This document shows positions 43,275 through 52,206 of a stretch of DNA of 64,000 bases, piece by piece. This DNA comes from Treponema sp. OMZ 787. GTDB taxonomy: Bacteria; Spirochaetota; Spirochaetia; Treponematales; Treponemataceae. The notes below the pieces were generated by a model that was given only the letters and a program-made list of their open reading frames with translations, searched no databases and was not told the origin of the DNA. The DNA is taken from positions 1,054,001-1,118,000 of the forward strand of contig NZ_CP051198.1 in assembly GCF_024181225.1 (NCBI RefSeq), in the 5' to 3' direction. A program made the translations under genes and the position numbers. How positions within the stretch are numbered: position 1 is the stretch's first letter; each line of letters opens with the position of its first letter.

Positions 43275-43342
43275 ACTTATACTCCTTATCATATTTATTT
43301 TTGCATAAAATGCAACACAATCTAATAATACACTTTTTTTTG

Positions 43343-45139
43343 TTAATCGGCAAGTAATCTGTCAAGGTTTTCCGATAAATTAATGATATTTTTATTCGAA
43401 GGATCCAGAGCCAATACCTGACCCAAATAGTATTTTGCCTTTTTAGGGTCTTTATTCTTTAGGTACCATTCATACATGGCAAAAAGAGAGTCTTTGTTTC
43501 TTGGGTTTGACAAAAGGCTTGATTGCAGAAAATTCAGATAGCCGGCCGGATTGCCTTGTTCTAATTTTGCATTATAATAATATAGAATAGATTTAAGCTC
43601 AGAATCTGCACCTTTCATTTTTTGGCCTATCAGCTGTCTTATAGCCGCATAATCCTTGCCTGCATATAAGGCTTCCAGATAAAGATTTATAAAAGAGTTT
43701 GAAGGATTTTTTGTGTTTGAATAAAGCTGTTTTGCAAGGGCTAAAGCCTTTGCTGTTTGTCCTGCACCAAGGTAGGATGTTAATAATAGCTCCTTGTTTG
43801 CCGATACGGGATATTTTCCCACTAAGTTTTCCGCCAGCTCGGCAGCCTGATTCCATTTTCCGTTATTAATATCGTTTTTCACCAAAAGAGCCAAGGCTGC
43901 CGCATTTTCGGGATAGCCTTCCAATACCTTTCGTATAAAAAAGTCAGCCGGCTTATTATCTATTTTGGTTGAAGCTTCAAAGCAAATTTCTGCACAGGCT
44001 AAAAGAACATTAAAATCTTCGGGGTAGTATTTATAAGCTTCGGTTAAAAATTCCGAAGAGCGAATCAGGTTTTTATTCCATTCTCTTGTTAAGCGTGCCC
44101 TGTACAAGAGATAGTTTTTTGCCGTTTTGTTCTTTGTAGCATAGGCATCTAAAAGAGAGTTTGCCTTTAGGTACTCCTTTTGTTCTATCAATATTCTGAT
44201 CCGTAAAAGAAGGGCTGAAATATTTTCAGGTTCTTTTTTGAGCACCGATACAATATTTTCCGAAGCCTTGTTAAAATCATTTTTTGCTATATGGGCCCTA
44301 GCATATAGGAGTTTTACCTCGGTATTATCACTATAGAGACTGTTCAGCGTATCAGCTATTTTTAAGGCTTCTGCTCCGTTTCCCGATTCGGCGGCAAAGT
44401 GTCCGTATTTAAAACCAGCAGGATAGCATGAAGAGTCGAGCTGCCATGCCTTTTGATATAATGCAACGGCTTCGGTCAATTTATTGTTTTTTTCTTTAAA
44501 GAGGCCTAAAAGATAATAGGGCAGAACTGATTGAGGTCTTAACTTTTGGGCCGCGGTAAGCCTTGATTCTATATCTTCGGAGTAGGGTGCAAGTATCGCG
44601 TCCGAAAAATCGTCATAGGTTAAAACCAAGGCCGGAATTATCAGGCCTAAAAACCCGTCTTTTTTTGTTGAAATGGGATATAAGCCTACTTTTACCTCTT
44701 TTAGAGCCTGTAAATAAGGTTCATCCTCGGCAGAAATCGGGGGCTTTACTCCGTTTGTTTCTAAGGGGTATGCAAGATACATTATATCTGCAATTATTTT
44801 TAGATAGAGTTTATTTTCGGCTGTGAGTCCCTTGCTGTCATTTTGAATAAAAAGTATTGCTTCTTTTAGGCTTGAAGGCGAGCCTTTTTCAATTAAGGAT
44901 GCAAGGGCTGAGTCCAGCCTTTTTTCGGCTAGCTCATCTTTTCCAGGAAGGGAAAGAATAGTTCCCTCTCCTATAGGCTTTAAGCCTGCTCCATTTTGCT
45001 CTATAGATTCTATGGGGCTTTCATCTGTAACCGATTTTTTTGTGCTTACACACGAAAAAAAGGACAGACAGCTCATTACAGCTGCAAAAATTAATAGAGA
45101 AAAACATCTGCCTGCAATTTTTTTTATGTAAGACTTCAC
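43343..45139 (-). CDS. TPR-repeat lipoprotein (GTG start)
   Basis: This 598-residue protein has a signal peptide and a lipobox ending LSFFSC (Cys at about residue 30), so it is likely anchored as a lipoprotein. The rest is built of tetratricopeptide-like helix pairs ([40 protein letters not shown]). Such proteins scaffold complexes in the periplasm or outer membrane. The start must be GTG at 45139, since no in-frame Met precedes the signal peptide. It lies 6 bases after a TATAAT box, so the message should be leaderless with a GTG start. Partner proteins are unknown. Confidence 0.88.
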   Translation of the reverse strand: MKSYIKKIAGRCFSLLIFAAVMSCLSFFSCVSTKKSVTDESPIESIEQNGAGLKPIGEGTILSLPGKDELAEKRLDSALASLIEKGSPSSLKEAILFIQNDSKGLTAENKLYLKIIADIMYLAYPLETNGVKPPISAEDEPYLQALKEVKVGLYPISTKKDGFLGLIIPALVLTYDDFSDAILAPYSEDIESRLTAAQKLRPQSVLPYYLLGLFKEKNNKLTEAVALYQKAWQLDSSCYPAGFKYGHFAAESGNGAEALKIADTLNSLYSDNTEVKLLYARAHIAKNDFNKASENIVSVLKKEPENISALLLRIRILIEQKEYLKANSLLDAYATKNKTAKNYLLYRARLTREWNKNLIRSSEFLTEAYKYYPEDFNVLLACAEICFEASTKIDNKPADFFIRKVLEGYPENAAALALLVKNDINNGKWNQAAELAENLVGKYPVSANKELLLTSYLGAGQTAKALALAKQLYSNTKNPSNSFINLYLEALYAGKDYAAIRQLIGQKMKGADSELKSILYYYNAKLEQGNPAGYLNFLQSSLLSNPRNKDSLFAMYEWYLKNKDPKKAKYYLGQVLALDPSNKNIINLSENLDRLLAD

Positions 45140-45145
45140 ATTTCT

Positions 45146-45174
45146 ATTATAATATATTTTAATGATGTTGCCAA
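45146..45174 (-). promoter_or_regulatory. Promoter of the TPR lipoprotein, leaderless geometry
   Basis: On the minus strand TTGGCA (45169-45174) and perfect TATAAT (45146-45151) are 17 bases apart. The GTG start codon follows 6 bases later. Confidence 0.7.
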
Positions 45175-45206
45175 TATCTTTTTGAAATCTTAATTATGAA
45201 TTTTAA

Positions 45207-45235
45207 TTGCAATTTTTTTTAAGCTATGATAGCAT
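45207..45235 (+). promoter_or_regulatory. Promoter of the sigma-54 activator gene
   Basis: TTGCAA (45207-45212) and TAGCAT (45230-45235) are 17 bases apart. The transcript would start near 45242 and carry AGGAG at 45254-45258, which supports ATG 45265 as the start. Confidence 0.5.
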
Positions 45236-45264
45236 ATATCGATAGGCCGATTCAGGAGATGAGA

Positions 45265-47277
45265 ATGCAAAAGGTTCTTATTATTACTATTTCCTCAAAG
45301 GTTGCTGAGGGATATAAAAATTTTTTAAAAAATTTTTTTGATGAAGATATCATTATCGGCACTAAAAGTGTAGATGCCGATAATTTCGATTATATCGAAT
45401 GTGCCGATGTTTATTTGATAGGTGCTACTTCGAGTGAAAATTTTGAGCCTATTATGGCTAAAATCGATAAATCAAAAGCTGTATTTATACGTTTGACTTT
45501 CAGGCAAAAAGAGATAGATCAGCTTAAGGCTATAAAAAACGGAACTGAGGCTCTTCTTGTAAATTTGAGCAGGCAGATGGCTATAGAGACCATCTCTGAC
45601 TTACACAGGCTCGGCGTAACGAATATTATCCTGTATCCCTGTTATCCTTATCAAGAAAATATACCTAATCTTGATATGGCGATAACACCCGGAGAACGCC
45701 GTTTTGTTCCCGGGCATATTTCTGAAGTTATGGATATTGGAGACAGGCTTTTAACGGCGAATACTATAGCTGAACTGGCTTTAAGGCTTGATTACGCTCA
45801 TATCCTTCAAGGCGAAAGTTATAGGCAATATGTTTCTACCCTTGCCGAGCAAAATTACAGCATAGATCTTCTTACAAATAAGACGATGAGCATTGAGAAT
45901 GCTTATCAAATGCTGATGGAGTCGCTGGATGTTGCCGTTATAGGTATTGATGTAAGGGATAAGATATTTGTATGCAATAATGCCTTTTGCAAGATTAGGA
46001 ATATTTCGAAGTTTGAACTTATCAACAGGGAGTTTAAAACTGCATTAAAAAATATTTATAATCATTTGGAAGATTCCGGGCTCACAAAAAAGGTTTCAAA
46101 AATTATCCGGATCAACCAAACAAATTTTGCTTTAAATGTTTTTCCGTTTTATTGGGAAAATCAATATGCAGGCAGATATATTTTGCTTCAGCGTTTTAGC
46201 GACACGGAAAAAACTCAACACCATCTTAGGATGCAGCTTATGAAAAAAGGGCACTCCGCTAAATATACCTTCGATGATATAATCGGTAACTGTCAGGCAA
46301 TCCGTAAAATAAAGGAAATAGCGGAAAAGGCTGCAAGGTCTGACGCCTCTATTCTTTTGACGGGTGAAAGCGGAACAGGAAAAGAGCTCTTTGCTCATTC
46401 AATTCACAAGGCATCAAAGAGGTCTTCTATGCCCTTTATTGCCTTAAACTGTGCCGCCTTCCAAGACAGCCTTTTGGAAAGTGAGCTCTTCGGTTATGTA
46501 GAAGGCTCTTTTACAGGGGCAAAAAAAGGCGGGAAGCACGGGCTTTTTGAATATGCTCACGGCGGTACTCTTTTTCTTGATGAAATAGAGGGGATGAGTG
46601 CAAACCTTCAGATTAAACTTTTGCGGGTCCTTCAAGAAAAAGAAATAATAAGGGTGGGCGGAAACCGCATCATCAAAATTGATGTCAGGATAATTGCAGC
46701 CTCAAACGAAAATATAAGAGAGCTTACCCTTCAGAACAAATTCCGAAAAGACCTGTACTACCGTTTAAATACAATACCTATCGAAGTTCCTCCTTTGAGG
46801 GAAAGAGAAGAAGATGTTTTGGTTATATCCGAGTACATTATGGAAAAAATAAAAGCCGGCTTTGTTTTATCTTCTCAGGTAAAAGAATTTTTTTTAAAAT
46901 ACCGCTGGGAAGGAAATATAAGAGAACTTTACAATGTTCTTGAATATTTAAAGTATCTGGATGAAAAAGAAATAAGGATTGAACACCTGCCTAAATATAT
47001 CACCGACTTTGAACCTCAGGAGCAGCATGCTGCCTTATCATATCGGGAAAAGGAAGTTTATATTTTAAAACTTTTGGAAAGCTCTTTTCCTGTCGGTATT
47101 GGAAGAAGAAAAATTTTAGATAGATGCCGTACGGATGGGGTAGGTATTTCCGAAAGTCTTATACGAAAAATTCTTTCCGATCTTGAAAAACAAGATTTTA
47201 TAACGATAAATGAAGGCCGCTGCGGTACAACGATAAACGATAAGGGTGTCATGTATCTTAGGAGCTTAGTCCTTTAA
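45265..47277 (+). CDS. Sigma-54-dependent transcriptional activator with PrpR-like sensor and PAS domain
   Basis: This 670-residue enhancer-binding protein has three parts. Residues 1-200 resemble the PrpR N-terminal sensor fold, and a PAS-like region follows (LMESLDVAVIGIDVRDKIFV). The AAA+ sigma-54 domain runs from about residue 330, with Walker A LTGESGTGKELFAHSI, the sigma-54-contacting loop ESELFGYVEGSFTGA (GSFTGA for GAFTGA) and Walker B GGTLFLDEIEG. The C-terminal region is not a typical Fis helix-turn-helix but looks like a winged helix (ISESLIRKILSDLEKQDFIT...GRCGTTINDKG). It lies just upstream of a sigma-54 promoter serving a PatB-type aminotransferase and an antiporter, which it probably controls. 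Confidence 0.93.
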   Translation: MQKVLIITISSKVAEGYKNFLKNFFDEDIIIGTKSVDADNFDYIECADVYLIGATSSENFEPIMAKIDKSKAVFIRLTFRQKEIDQLKAIKNGTEALLVNLSRQMAIETISDLHRLGVTNIILYPCYPYQENIPNLDMAITPGERRFVPGHISEVMDIGDRLLTANTIAELALRLDYAHILQGESYRQYVSTLAEQNYSIDLLTNKTMSIENAYQMLMESLDVAVIGIDVRDKIFVCNNAFCKIRNISKFELINREFKTALKNIYNHLEDSGLTKKVSKIIRINQTNFALNVFPFYWENQYAGRYILLQRFSDTEKTQHHLRMQLMKKGHSAKYTFDDIIGNCQAIRKIKEIAEKAARSDASILLTGESGTGKELFAHSIHKASKRSSMPFIALNCAAFQDSLLESELFGYVEGSFTGAKKGGKHGLFEYAHGGTLFLDEIEGMSANLQIKLLRVLQEKEIIRVGGNRIIKIDVRIIAASNENIRELTLQNKFRKDLYYRLNTIPIEVPPLREREEDVLVISEYIMEKIKAGFVLSSQVKEFFLKYRWEGNIRELYNVLEYLKYLDEKEIRIEHLPKYITDFEPQEQHAALSYREKEVYILKLLESSFPVGIGRRKILDRCRTDGVGISESLIRKILSDLEKQDFITINEGRCGTTINDKGVMYLRSLVL

Positions 47278-47346
47278 ATTATGCTTAGTAATGGGATGTA
47301 AATGGGGTTATCGGGATACCTCAACCAATTTATGCTTGTGTAAAAA

Positions 47347-47376
47347 TTCTATAAAAAGTCATTCTTTTCTATAAAA
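47347..47376. promoter_or_regulatory. Tandem 10-base repeats, candidate activator-binding site
   Basis: TTCTATAAAA occurs at 47347-47356 and again at 47367-47376, a spacing of 20 bases, about two helical turns, so both copies lie on one face of the DNA. They sit about 30 bases upstream of the sigma-54 promoter. Such spaced repeats are typical of enhancer-binding protein sites; the role is inferred. Confidence 0.55.
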
Positions 47377-47404
47377 CCGTAAATTTTTCTTATTGATTTT
47401 TGCT

Positions 47405-47420
47405 TGGTATACTTTTTGCT
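47405..47420 (+). promoter_or_regulatory. Sigma-54 promoter of the aminotransferase/antiporter operon
   Basis: TTGGTATACTTTTTGCT has GG (47406-47407) and GC (47418-47419) exactly 10 bases apart with T-T-G-C at -12. A leader of about 28 bases with TTTGGAG precedes the aminotransferase ATG at 47458. Confidence 0.72.
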
Positions 47421-47457
47421 TTGTATAAAATAAAGTATCATTTTGGAGTAAAGTTGT

Positions 47458-48630
47458 ATGAAGTATGATTTTGATGAAATAATAGACCGGTCTTCAAATT
47501 ATTCTGCAAAGTTTGAAGAAGCTTATTTGCATTACGGTACAAATGATGTAATTCCCTTATGGATAGCCGATATGGATTTTAAAACTGCAAGACCCATAAT
47601 TGATGCAATAATAGAAAGGGCTGAACAGGGTATTTTCGGCTACACTTTTAGACCTGACTCTTATTTTGAAGCTGTTGCAGATTGGCAAATTAAAAGAAAC
47701 AATTACAAACCCGATACGAATCTTATGGCCTTTGCTCCGGGTGTTGTGCCTGCAATGCGTATTATATTGCAGATGTTCAGTACCGAGCAAGACCGTATGA
47801 TGATAACGACCCCTGTTTATCATCCCTTTACCGATATAGTTTTAAACACAAAAAGAACATTGGTGAACATTCCTCTTATAGTAGAAGGGGAAAAATATAA
47901 AATGAATTTTGAAGGTATTGAAGCGGAGTTTAAAAAAGGAATTAAGTTTTTTATATTTTGCAATCCTCATAATCCTGTCGGCCGCGTTTGGACAAGGGAT
48001 GAGCTTGAAACCTTAACTTCCCTTTGTTTAAAATACAAGGTCAAAATCATTTCGGACGAAATTCATTCGGATTTAATTTTTTCAGGCTTTAAGCACATAC
48101 CTACGGCTTCTATTTCGAAAGAGGTTGAAAAAATTACATACACTATGATAGCTCCCAGTAAAACGTTTAACCTCGCAGGCTTGCAAGCCTCTACGATTAT
48201 TTTCCCCAATGTAGAAGAAAAAGATGAATATATTGCAAACTTAAAAGAGATGGATGTAGCCCGAAATAATTGTTTTAGTCTTGTTGCAACTATTGCTGCC
48301 TACCGTGAGGGAGAAGAGTGGCTTAGTCAGGCAATAGATTATATTCACGGCAATATGGAATTTATATATGAATATTGTAAGAAAAATATTCCGGTTTTAA
48401 AACCGAACAAACCTGAAGCAACCTATCTTTGCTGGATAGATGCAAGAGATCTAAAAATGAATGACGATGAGCTTAAAAAATTTCTTGTAGAAAAAGCAGG
48501 ACTTGCTTTGGGAAGCGGAATAGAATTCGGTGAAGGCGGAAGCGGTTTTGTACGCTTTAATGCTGCAACATCCCGCCGGGTAGTTGAAAGGGCTCTTATG
48601 CAGCTGGAAGCTGCAATAAAAAAAATATAG
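47458..48630 (+). CDS. PatB/MalY-type aminotransferase-like C-S lyase
   Basis: This 390-residue PLP enzyme of fold type I resembles cystathionine beta-lyases of the MalY/PatB group, including T. denticola cystalysin. Features are the N-terminal VIPLWIADMDFKTARPI, the loop FCNPHNPVGRVWTRDEL, the SDEIHSDLI segment and the PLP-binding Lys in APSKTFNLAGLQAS. It would split cysteine-like substrates to pyruvate, ammonia and thiol or H2S. It differs enough from cystalysin to be a paralogue. GGAG precedes the ATG. nhaC follows after 10 bases. Confidence 0.92.
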   Translation: MKYDFDEIIDRSSNYSAKFEEAYLHYGTNDVIPLWIADMDFKTARPIIDAIIERAEQGIFGYTFRPDSYFEAVADWQIKRNNYKPDTNLMAFAPGVVPAMRIILQMFSTEQDRMMITTPVYHPFTDIVLNTKRTLVNIPLIVEGEKYKMNFEGIEAEFKKGIKFFIFCNPHNPVGRVWTRDELETLTSLCLKYKVKIISDEIHSDLIFSGFKHIPTASISKEVEKITYTMIAPSKTFNLAGLQASTIIFPNVEEKDEYIANLKEMDVARNNCFSLVATIAAYREGEEWLSQAIDYIHGNMEFIYEYCKKNIPVLKPNKPEATYLCWIDARDLKMNDDELKKFLVEKAGLALGSGIEFGEGGSGFVRFNAATSRRVVERALMQLEAAIKKI

Positions 48631-48640
48631 GAGAAAAATT

Positions 48641-49975
48641 ATGGATGAAAGTAGAAGTTCAAAAAGGTACGGCTTTATAGCCTTTGTTCCGTTACTGGTC
48701 TTTTTAGCCTTGTATATCGGATTCGGTTTGTTTTTTACAGCTCAGGGAGTTCCGAAGGCTTTTAAACAATTTCCGCGTCATGTTGCTCTTTTAATCGGTA
48801 TCTTCATTGCAGTTCTTATGAACCGCAAGGAAAATTTCGGTACAAAGATTGATGTGTTTTCTAAAAATGCAGGAAACGAAGGGGTAATGCTAATCGGTCT
48901 TATCTACCTCTTGGCCGGAGGTTTTCAAGGTGCTGCAAAGGCGATGGGCGGTGTAGACAGCATTGTCAATTTGGGTTTAACTTATATTCCGAGTGCATTG
49001 TTGATTCCAGGTGTCTTTTTAATGAGCTGCTTTATTTCAACGGCAATTGGAACATCTATGGGTACGATTGCAGCTATGGCTCCTATTGCTATCGGAGTTG
49101 CAACAAAGTCGGATCTAAACTTGGCTGTGGCTTGTAGTGCCGTAATCGGCGGTGCCTATTTCGGCGACAATCTTTCAATTATATCGGATACGACTATTTC
49201 TGCAACAAAGGGTGTAGGCTGTGAAATGAAGGATAAGTTTAGAATGAACCTTCTCATTGCTCTTCCTGCTGCTGTTTTTGCCTTTATCTTATATGCTATT
49301 ATGGGAGGCAAGGGCACAATTACGGGAGACTTGGACTTCCATTTAATTAGGATTATTCCCTACATTGTAGTTTTAATTACAGCCCTAACGGGTATGAATG
49401 TTGTTGCCGTTCTTTTTGTCGGAATTGTCATGGCTGGTGTAATAGGTATTTTACAGGGCACCTTGACCTTTATGACCTTTGTTCAATCCTTAGGAGAGGG
49501 TATGGAAGATATGATGAGTATTACCATCGTTGCCATCTTAATCTCCGGTTTAATAGGATTGATAAAATACTACGGCGGTATTGATTGGCTTATCAATAAG
49601 ATTACTTCAAGAATCAAGAACAGAAAAGGTGCAGAATACGGAATCGGTTTGTTATCGGGTCTTCTATCTATATCGTTGGTAAACAATACAATAGCAATAA
49701 TTATATCTGCTCCTATTGCAAAAGAGATAGGTTTGCAATATAAGATTTCGCCGAAACGATTGGCAAGTTTACTTGATATCTTTGCTTGTGCGTTCTTGGC
49801 TCTTTGCCCGCATGACGGCGGTATGCTGATTGTAACAGGTCTGTCGGGGGTAGCTCCTACGGCAGTACTTGCTCATTCCTACTATATATTCGGATTGATA
49901 GCGGCTGCTGTCATTACTATCCAGTTCGGACTATTGCGGACCAAAGAAGAAAAGGCTGCTATCGGATTAAGTTAA
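48641..49975 (+). CDS. nhaC: NhaC-family Na+/H+ antiporter
   Basis: This 444-residue protein of about 11-12 membrane helices has the NhaC hallmark segments TAIGTSMGTIAAMAPIA, GGAYFGDNLSIISDTTISAT and KRLASLLDIFACAFLALCPH. NhaC members exchange Na+ or small organic ions; some carry malate/lactate or amino acids, so ion specificity is not certain. It is co-transcribed with the PatB-type lyase, suggesting it imports the substrate or exports a product of that enzyme (inference). A terminator follows. Confidence 0.92.
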   Translation: MDESRSSKRYGFIAFVPLLVFLALYIGFGLFFTAQGVPKAFKQFPRHVALLIGIFIAVLMNRKENFGTKIDVFSKNAGNEGVMLIGLIYLLAGGFQGAAKAMGGVDSIVNLGLTYIPSALLIPGVFLMSCFISTAIGTSMGTIAAMAPIAIGVATKSDLNLAVACSAVIGGAYFGDNLSIISDTTISATKGVGCEMKDKFRMNLLIALPAAVFAFILYAIMGGKGTITGDLDFHLIRIIPYIVVLITALTGMNVVAVLFVGIVMAGVIGILQGTLTFMTFVQSLGEGMEDMMSITIVAILISGLIGLIKYYGGIDWLINKITSRIKNRKGAEYGIGLLSGLLSISLVNNTIAIIISAPIAKEIGLQYKISPKRLASLLDIFACAFLALCPHDGGMLIVTGLSGVAPTAVLAHSYYIFGLIAAAVITIQFGLLRTKEEKAAIGLS

Positions 49976-49998
49976 AAAATAAGGTTTCCTAGAAAACC

Positions 49999-50043
49999 GT
50001 CCCGTTTTTAGAGTTTAAATTCTCTGATTGCGGGACTTTTTTT
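49999..50043 (+). terminator. Terminator after nhaC
   Basis: GTCCCG (49999-50004) pairs with CGGGAC (50031-50036), with an inner AGAG/CTCT pairing, followed by a run of T. Confidence 0.85.
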
Positions 50044-50111
50044 ATTTTATTACTAGATATTTTTGATAAAATATATTAAAATAAGCAATAAATATTTAGT
50101 TTGAGGCTGTA

Positions 50112-52193
50112 ATGAAAATTCGAACATCAGTAAATTTGTTTTTAACCCTTACCTTGGTGATTGTTGTATGCGGAGCTTTAACCTCCACTCTTTATTATAC
50201 AAGATCTTTTATTGAAAATCTTTTTTATAAAAATGTTCAGTACATTTTGGACGCGTCTTTTTCTGAGCTGCAAAGCGATCTTGAAAGCGGTTTAACTCTT
50301 TCAAAAAATTTTGCAAGTCAGGATAATTTGATAAGATGGTTCGAATCGTATGAAGAAGAAGGAATAGACGGTGAAGATGTCAAAGCTTTGATGTTAAAGT
50401 TGGCAAATGAGGAAAAATTCACAACCTGTTTTGCGGCTTCCGGATTGACCGGCTCTTATTATACGGTGGATAAAAATAAAAATGTCGTTAGGGATCAGCT
50501 GTCCGAAACGGAACCGGCTGACTCATGGTTTTACGGCCTTTTAAAAGAAAAAGAAAGCATCTTTTATAATGTAGATTACAATAAGACATTAGGAACTATA
50601 AATTTTTGGTTCGATTGTAAAATTTTTAATAATAGAGGCAAAATCTTAGGCTTTGCAGGTTTGTCCGTAAACTTGGATAATACAATAGAAAAACTGAAAA
50701 AATCAGTTCCAAGTAATAACTCTTGGCTTGGTTTTATCGGAAACGATGATTCTGTTTTAATGTCTTCAAATTCCGAATTGATAGGAAAAAAGATTGATCT
50801 TATTACGGGAAATCTGCTTCCGCTTGAAGGCTTTCCGGGGCTTTATTATTACACGGATAAAAAACTTGGGAAGGTTATTATTGCAAAAGAGCAGTTAAAG
50901 CATTTTCCTTATTCGGTTATGCTTGCAGCTCCCATGAATGAGTTTATTCCCTCAATACTTTTGATTTTACGCTTACCCTTTATATGGTCGTTTGCAATTT
51001 TGTTAATTACGCTTGTACTCAGCTCTTTTTTGTTACGCCTCTTTTTTGCCCGCTTTGCAAAAATGAATTCCGTATTTAATAAGATCGCCGAAGGAGATTT
51101 TAGTATAAGGGCTGATGTTTCAAATGATGAAATCGGAGGCATAACCTCAGTTTTAAATAATGCAATCGAAAAAGTAAGTGCTGCCCTTGCAAGTATAGGT
51201 AAACATACTGATAGGATGCAGGGAATATGCGAAAACTTATCTGCCAATATGGTTGAATCTGCCGCTGCCTTAAATGAGATTACTGCAAATATTGAAGGGG
51301 TTAGGGGACAGGTTCTAACTCAAAATTCCAGTGTCGAAAATGCCGTCAGCAGAATTGACGAAATATCAAAAAATATTTCGGAACTTGATGCTCATATAGA
51401 TAATCAGGCTGAAATTTTTACATCATCTTCAAGGGCTGTGGGGGAGATAGTTTCAAATATTGAAGGTGTAAGAGGAAAGGCTCAAGACAATTTAAAAGCC
51501 ATCAAGGAGCTTGAACAGGCTACCCATCAAGGAAAAGAAACGGTAAAATCTGTGGTTGATATTACCCGAATTGTAACCGAACAATCCGAAGGCCTTTTGG
51601 ATGCAATTTCTGTTATTCAAAATACGGCAAGTCAGACAAACCTGCTTGCAATGAACGCTGCAATTGAAGCCGCTCATGCTGGAGAATCGGGAAAGGGCTT
51701 TGCAGTTGTTGCCGACGAAATCAGAAAACTTGCCGAAGAGTCAGGAGAGCAGGGCAAAAATATTACAAAGGTTTTGGAAGAGTTAAAAAGCAAGATCGAA
51801 AACCTAAACGGTGCAGGCCCCCGTGTTTCCGGGCAATTTGAAAAGATAAGCTCTATGATGGATTTTATTTACCGTCATGAAGACGGAATGATACGAACCA
51901 TGAATGAACAGCTCAAAGATGCTGAGTCTGTCTTGCATGAAATACACGGAATGGAAGAGGTAAGTCATGCCGTAAAAAAAGGTTCCGATGAGATGCTTGT
52001 CAAAATAGAAAAAATATCACAAGAGCTTAAAACGCTTTCTTCCCTTTCAGAAAACATAACTCAAAGTATGACCGAGATGTCGGTTGGGGTAGGTCAGGTC
52101 AACAAAACCGTTCAAGATGTAACCGATATTGCAAGCCTAAATAAGGAAACTGCTACAGGGGTTGCTTCCGAGATTGCAAAGTTTAAGGTGTAG
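50112..52193 (+). CDS. Methyl-accepting chemotaxis protein
   Basis: This 693-residue receptor has a first helix at about residues 8-30, an extracytoplasmic Cache-like sensor ([39 protein letters not shown]), a second helix ([20 protein letters not shown]), HAMP, and the signalling domain with the tip [20 protein letters not shown]. The C-terminal half is closely similar to the receptor at 412-2505, including the final AKFKV-like ending and absence of a CheR pentapeptide. The sensors differ, so the ligands probably differ. GAGG precedes the ATG. Confidence 0.96.
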   Translation: MKIRTSVNLFLTLTLVIVVCGALTSTLYYTRSFIENLFYKNVQYILDASFSELQSDLESGLTLSKNFASQDNLIRWFESYEEEGIDGEDVKALMLKLANEEKFTTCFAASGLTGSYYTVDKNKNVVRDQLSETEPADSWFYGLLKEKESIFYNVDYNKTLGTINFWFDCKIFNNRGKILGFAGLSVNLDNTIEKLKKSVPSNNSWLGFIGNDDSVLMSSNSELIGKKIDLITGNLLPLEGFPGLYYYTDKKLGKVIIAKEQLKHFPYSVMLAAPMNEFIPSILLILRLPFIWSFAILLITLVLSSFLLRLFFARFAKMNSVFNKIAEGDFSIRADVSNDEIGGITSVLNNAIEKVSAALASIGKHTDRMQGICENLSANMVESAAALNEITANIEGVRGQVLTQNSSVENAVSRIDEISKNISELDAHIDNQAEIFTSSSRAVGEIVSNIEGVRGKAQDNLKAIKELEQATHQGKETVKSVVDITRIVTEQSEGLLDAISVIQNTASQTNLLAMNAAIEAAHAGESGKGFAVVADEIRKLAEESGEQGKNITKVLEELKSKIENLNGAGPRVSGQFEKISSMMDFIYRHEDGMIRTMNEQLKDAESVLHEIHGMEEVSHAVKKGSDEMLVKIEKISQELKTLSSLSENITQSMTEMSVGVGQVNKTVQDVTDIASLNKETATGVASEIAKFKV

Positions 52194-52206
52194 GTTGACA
52201 ATAATT

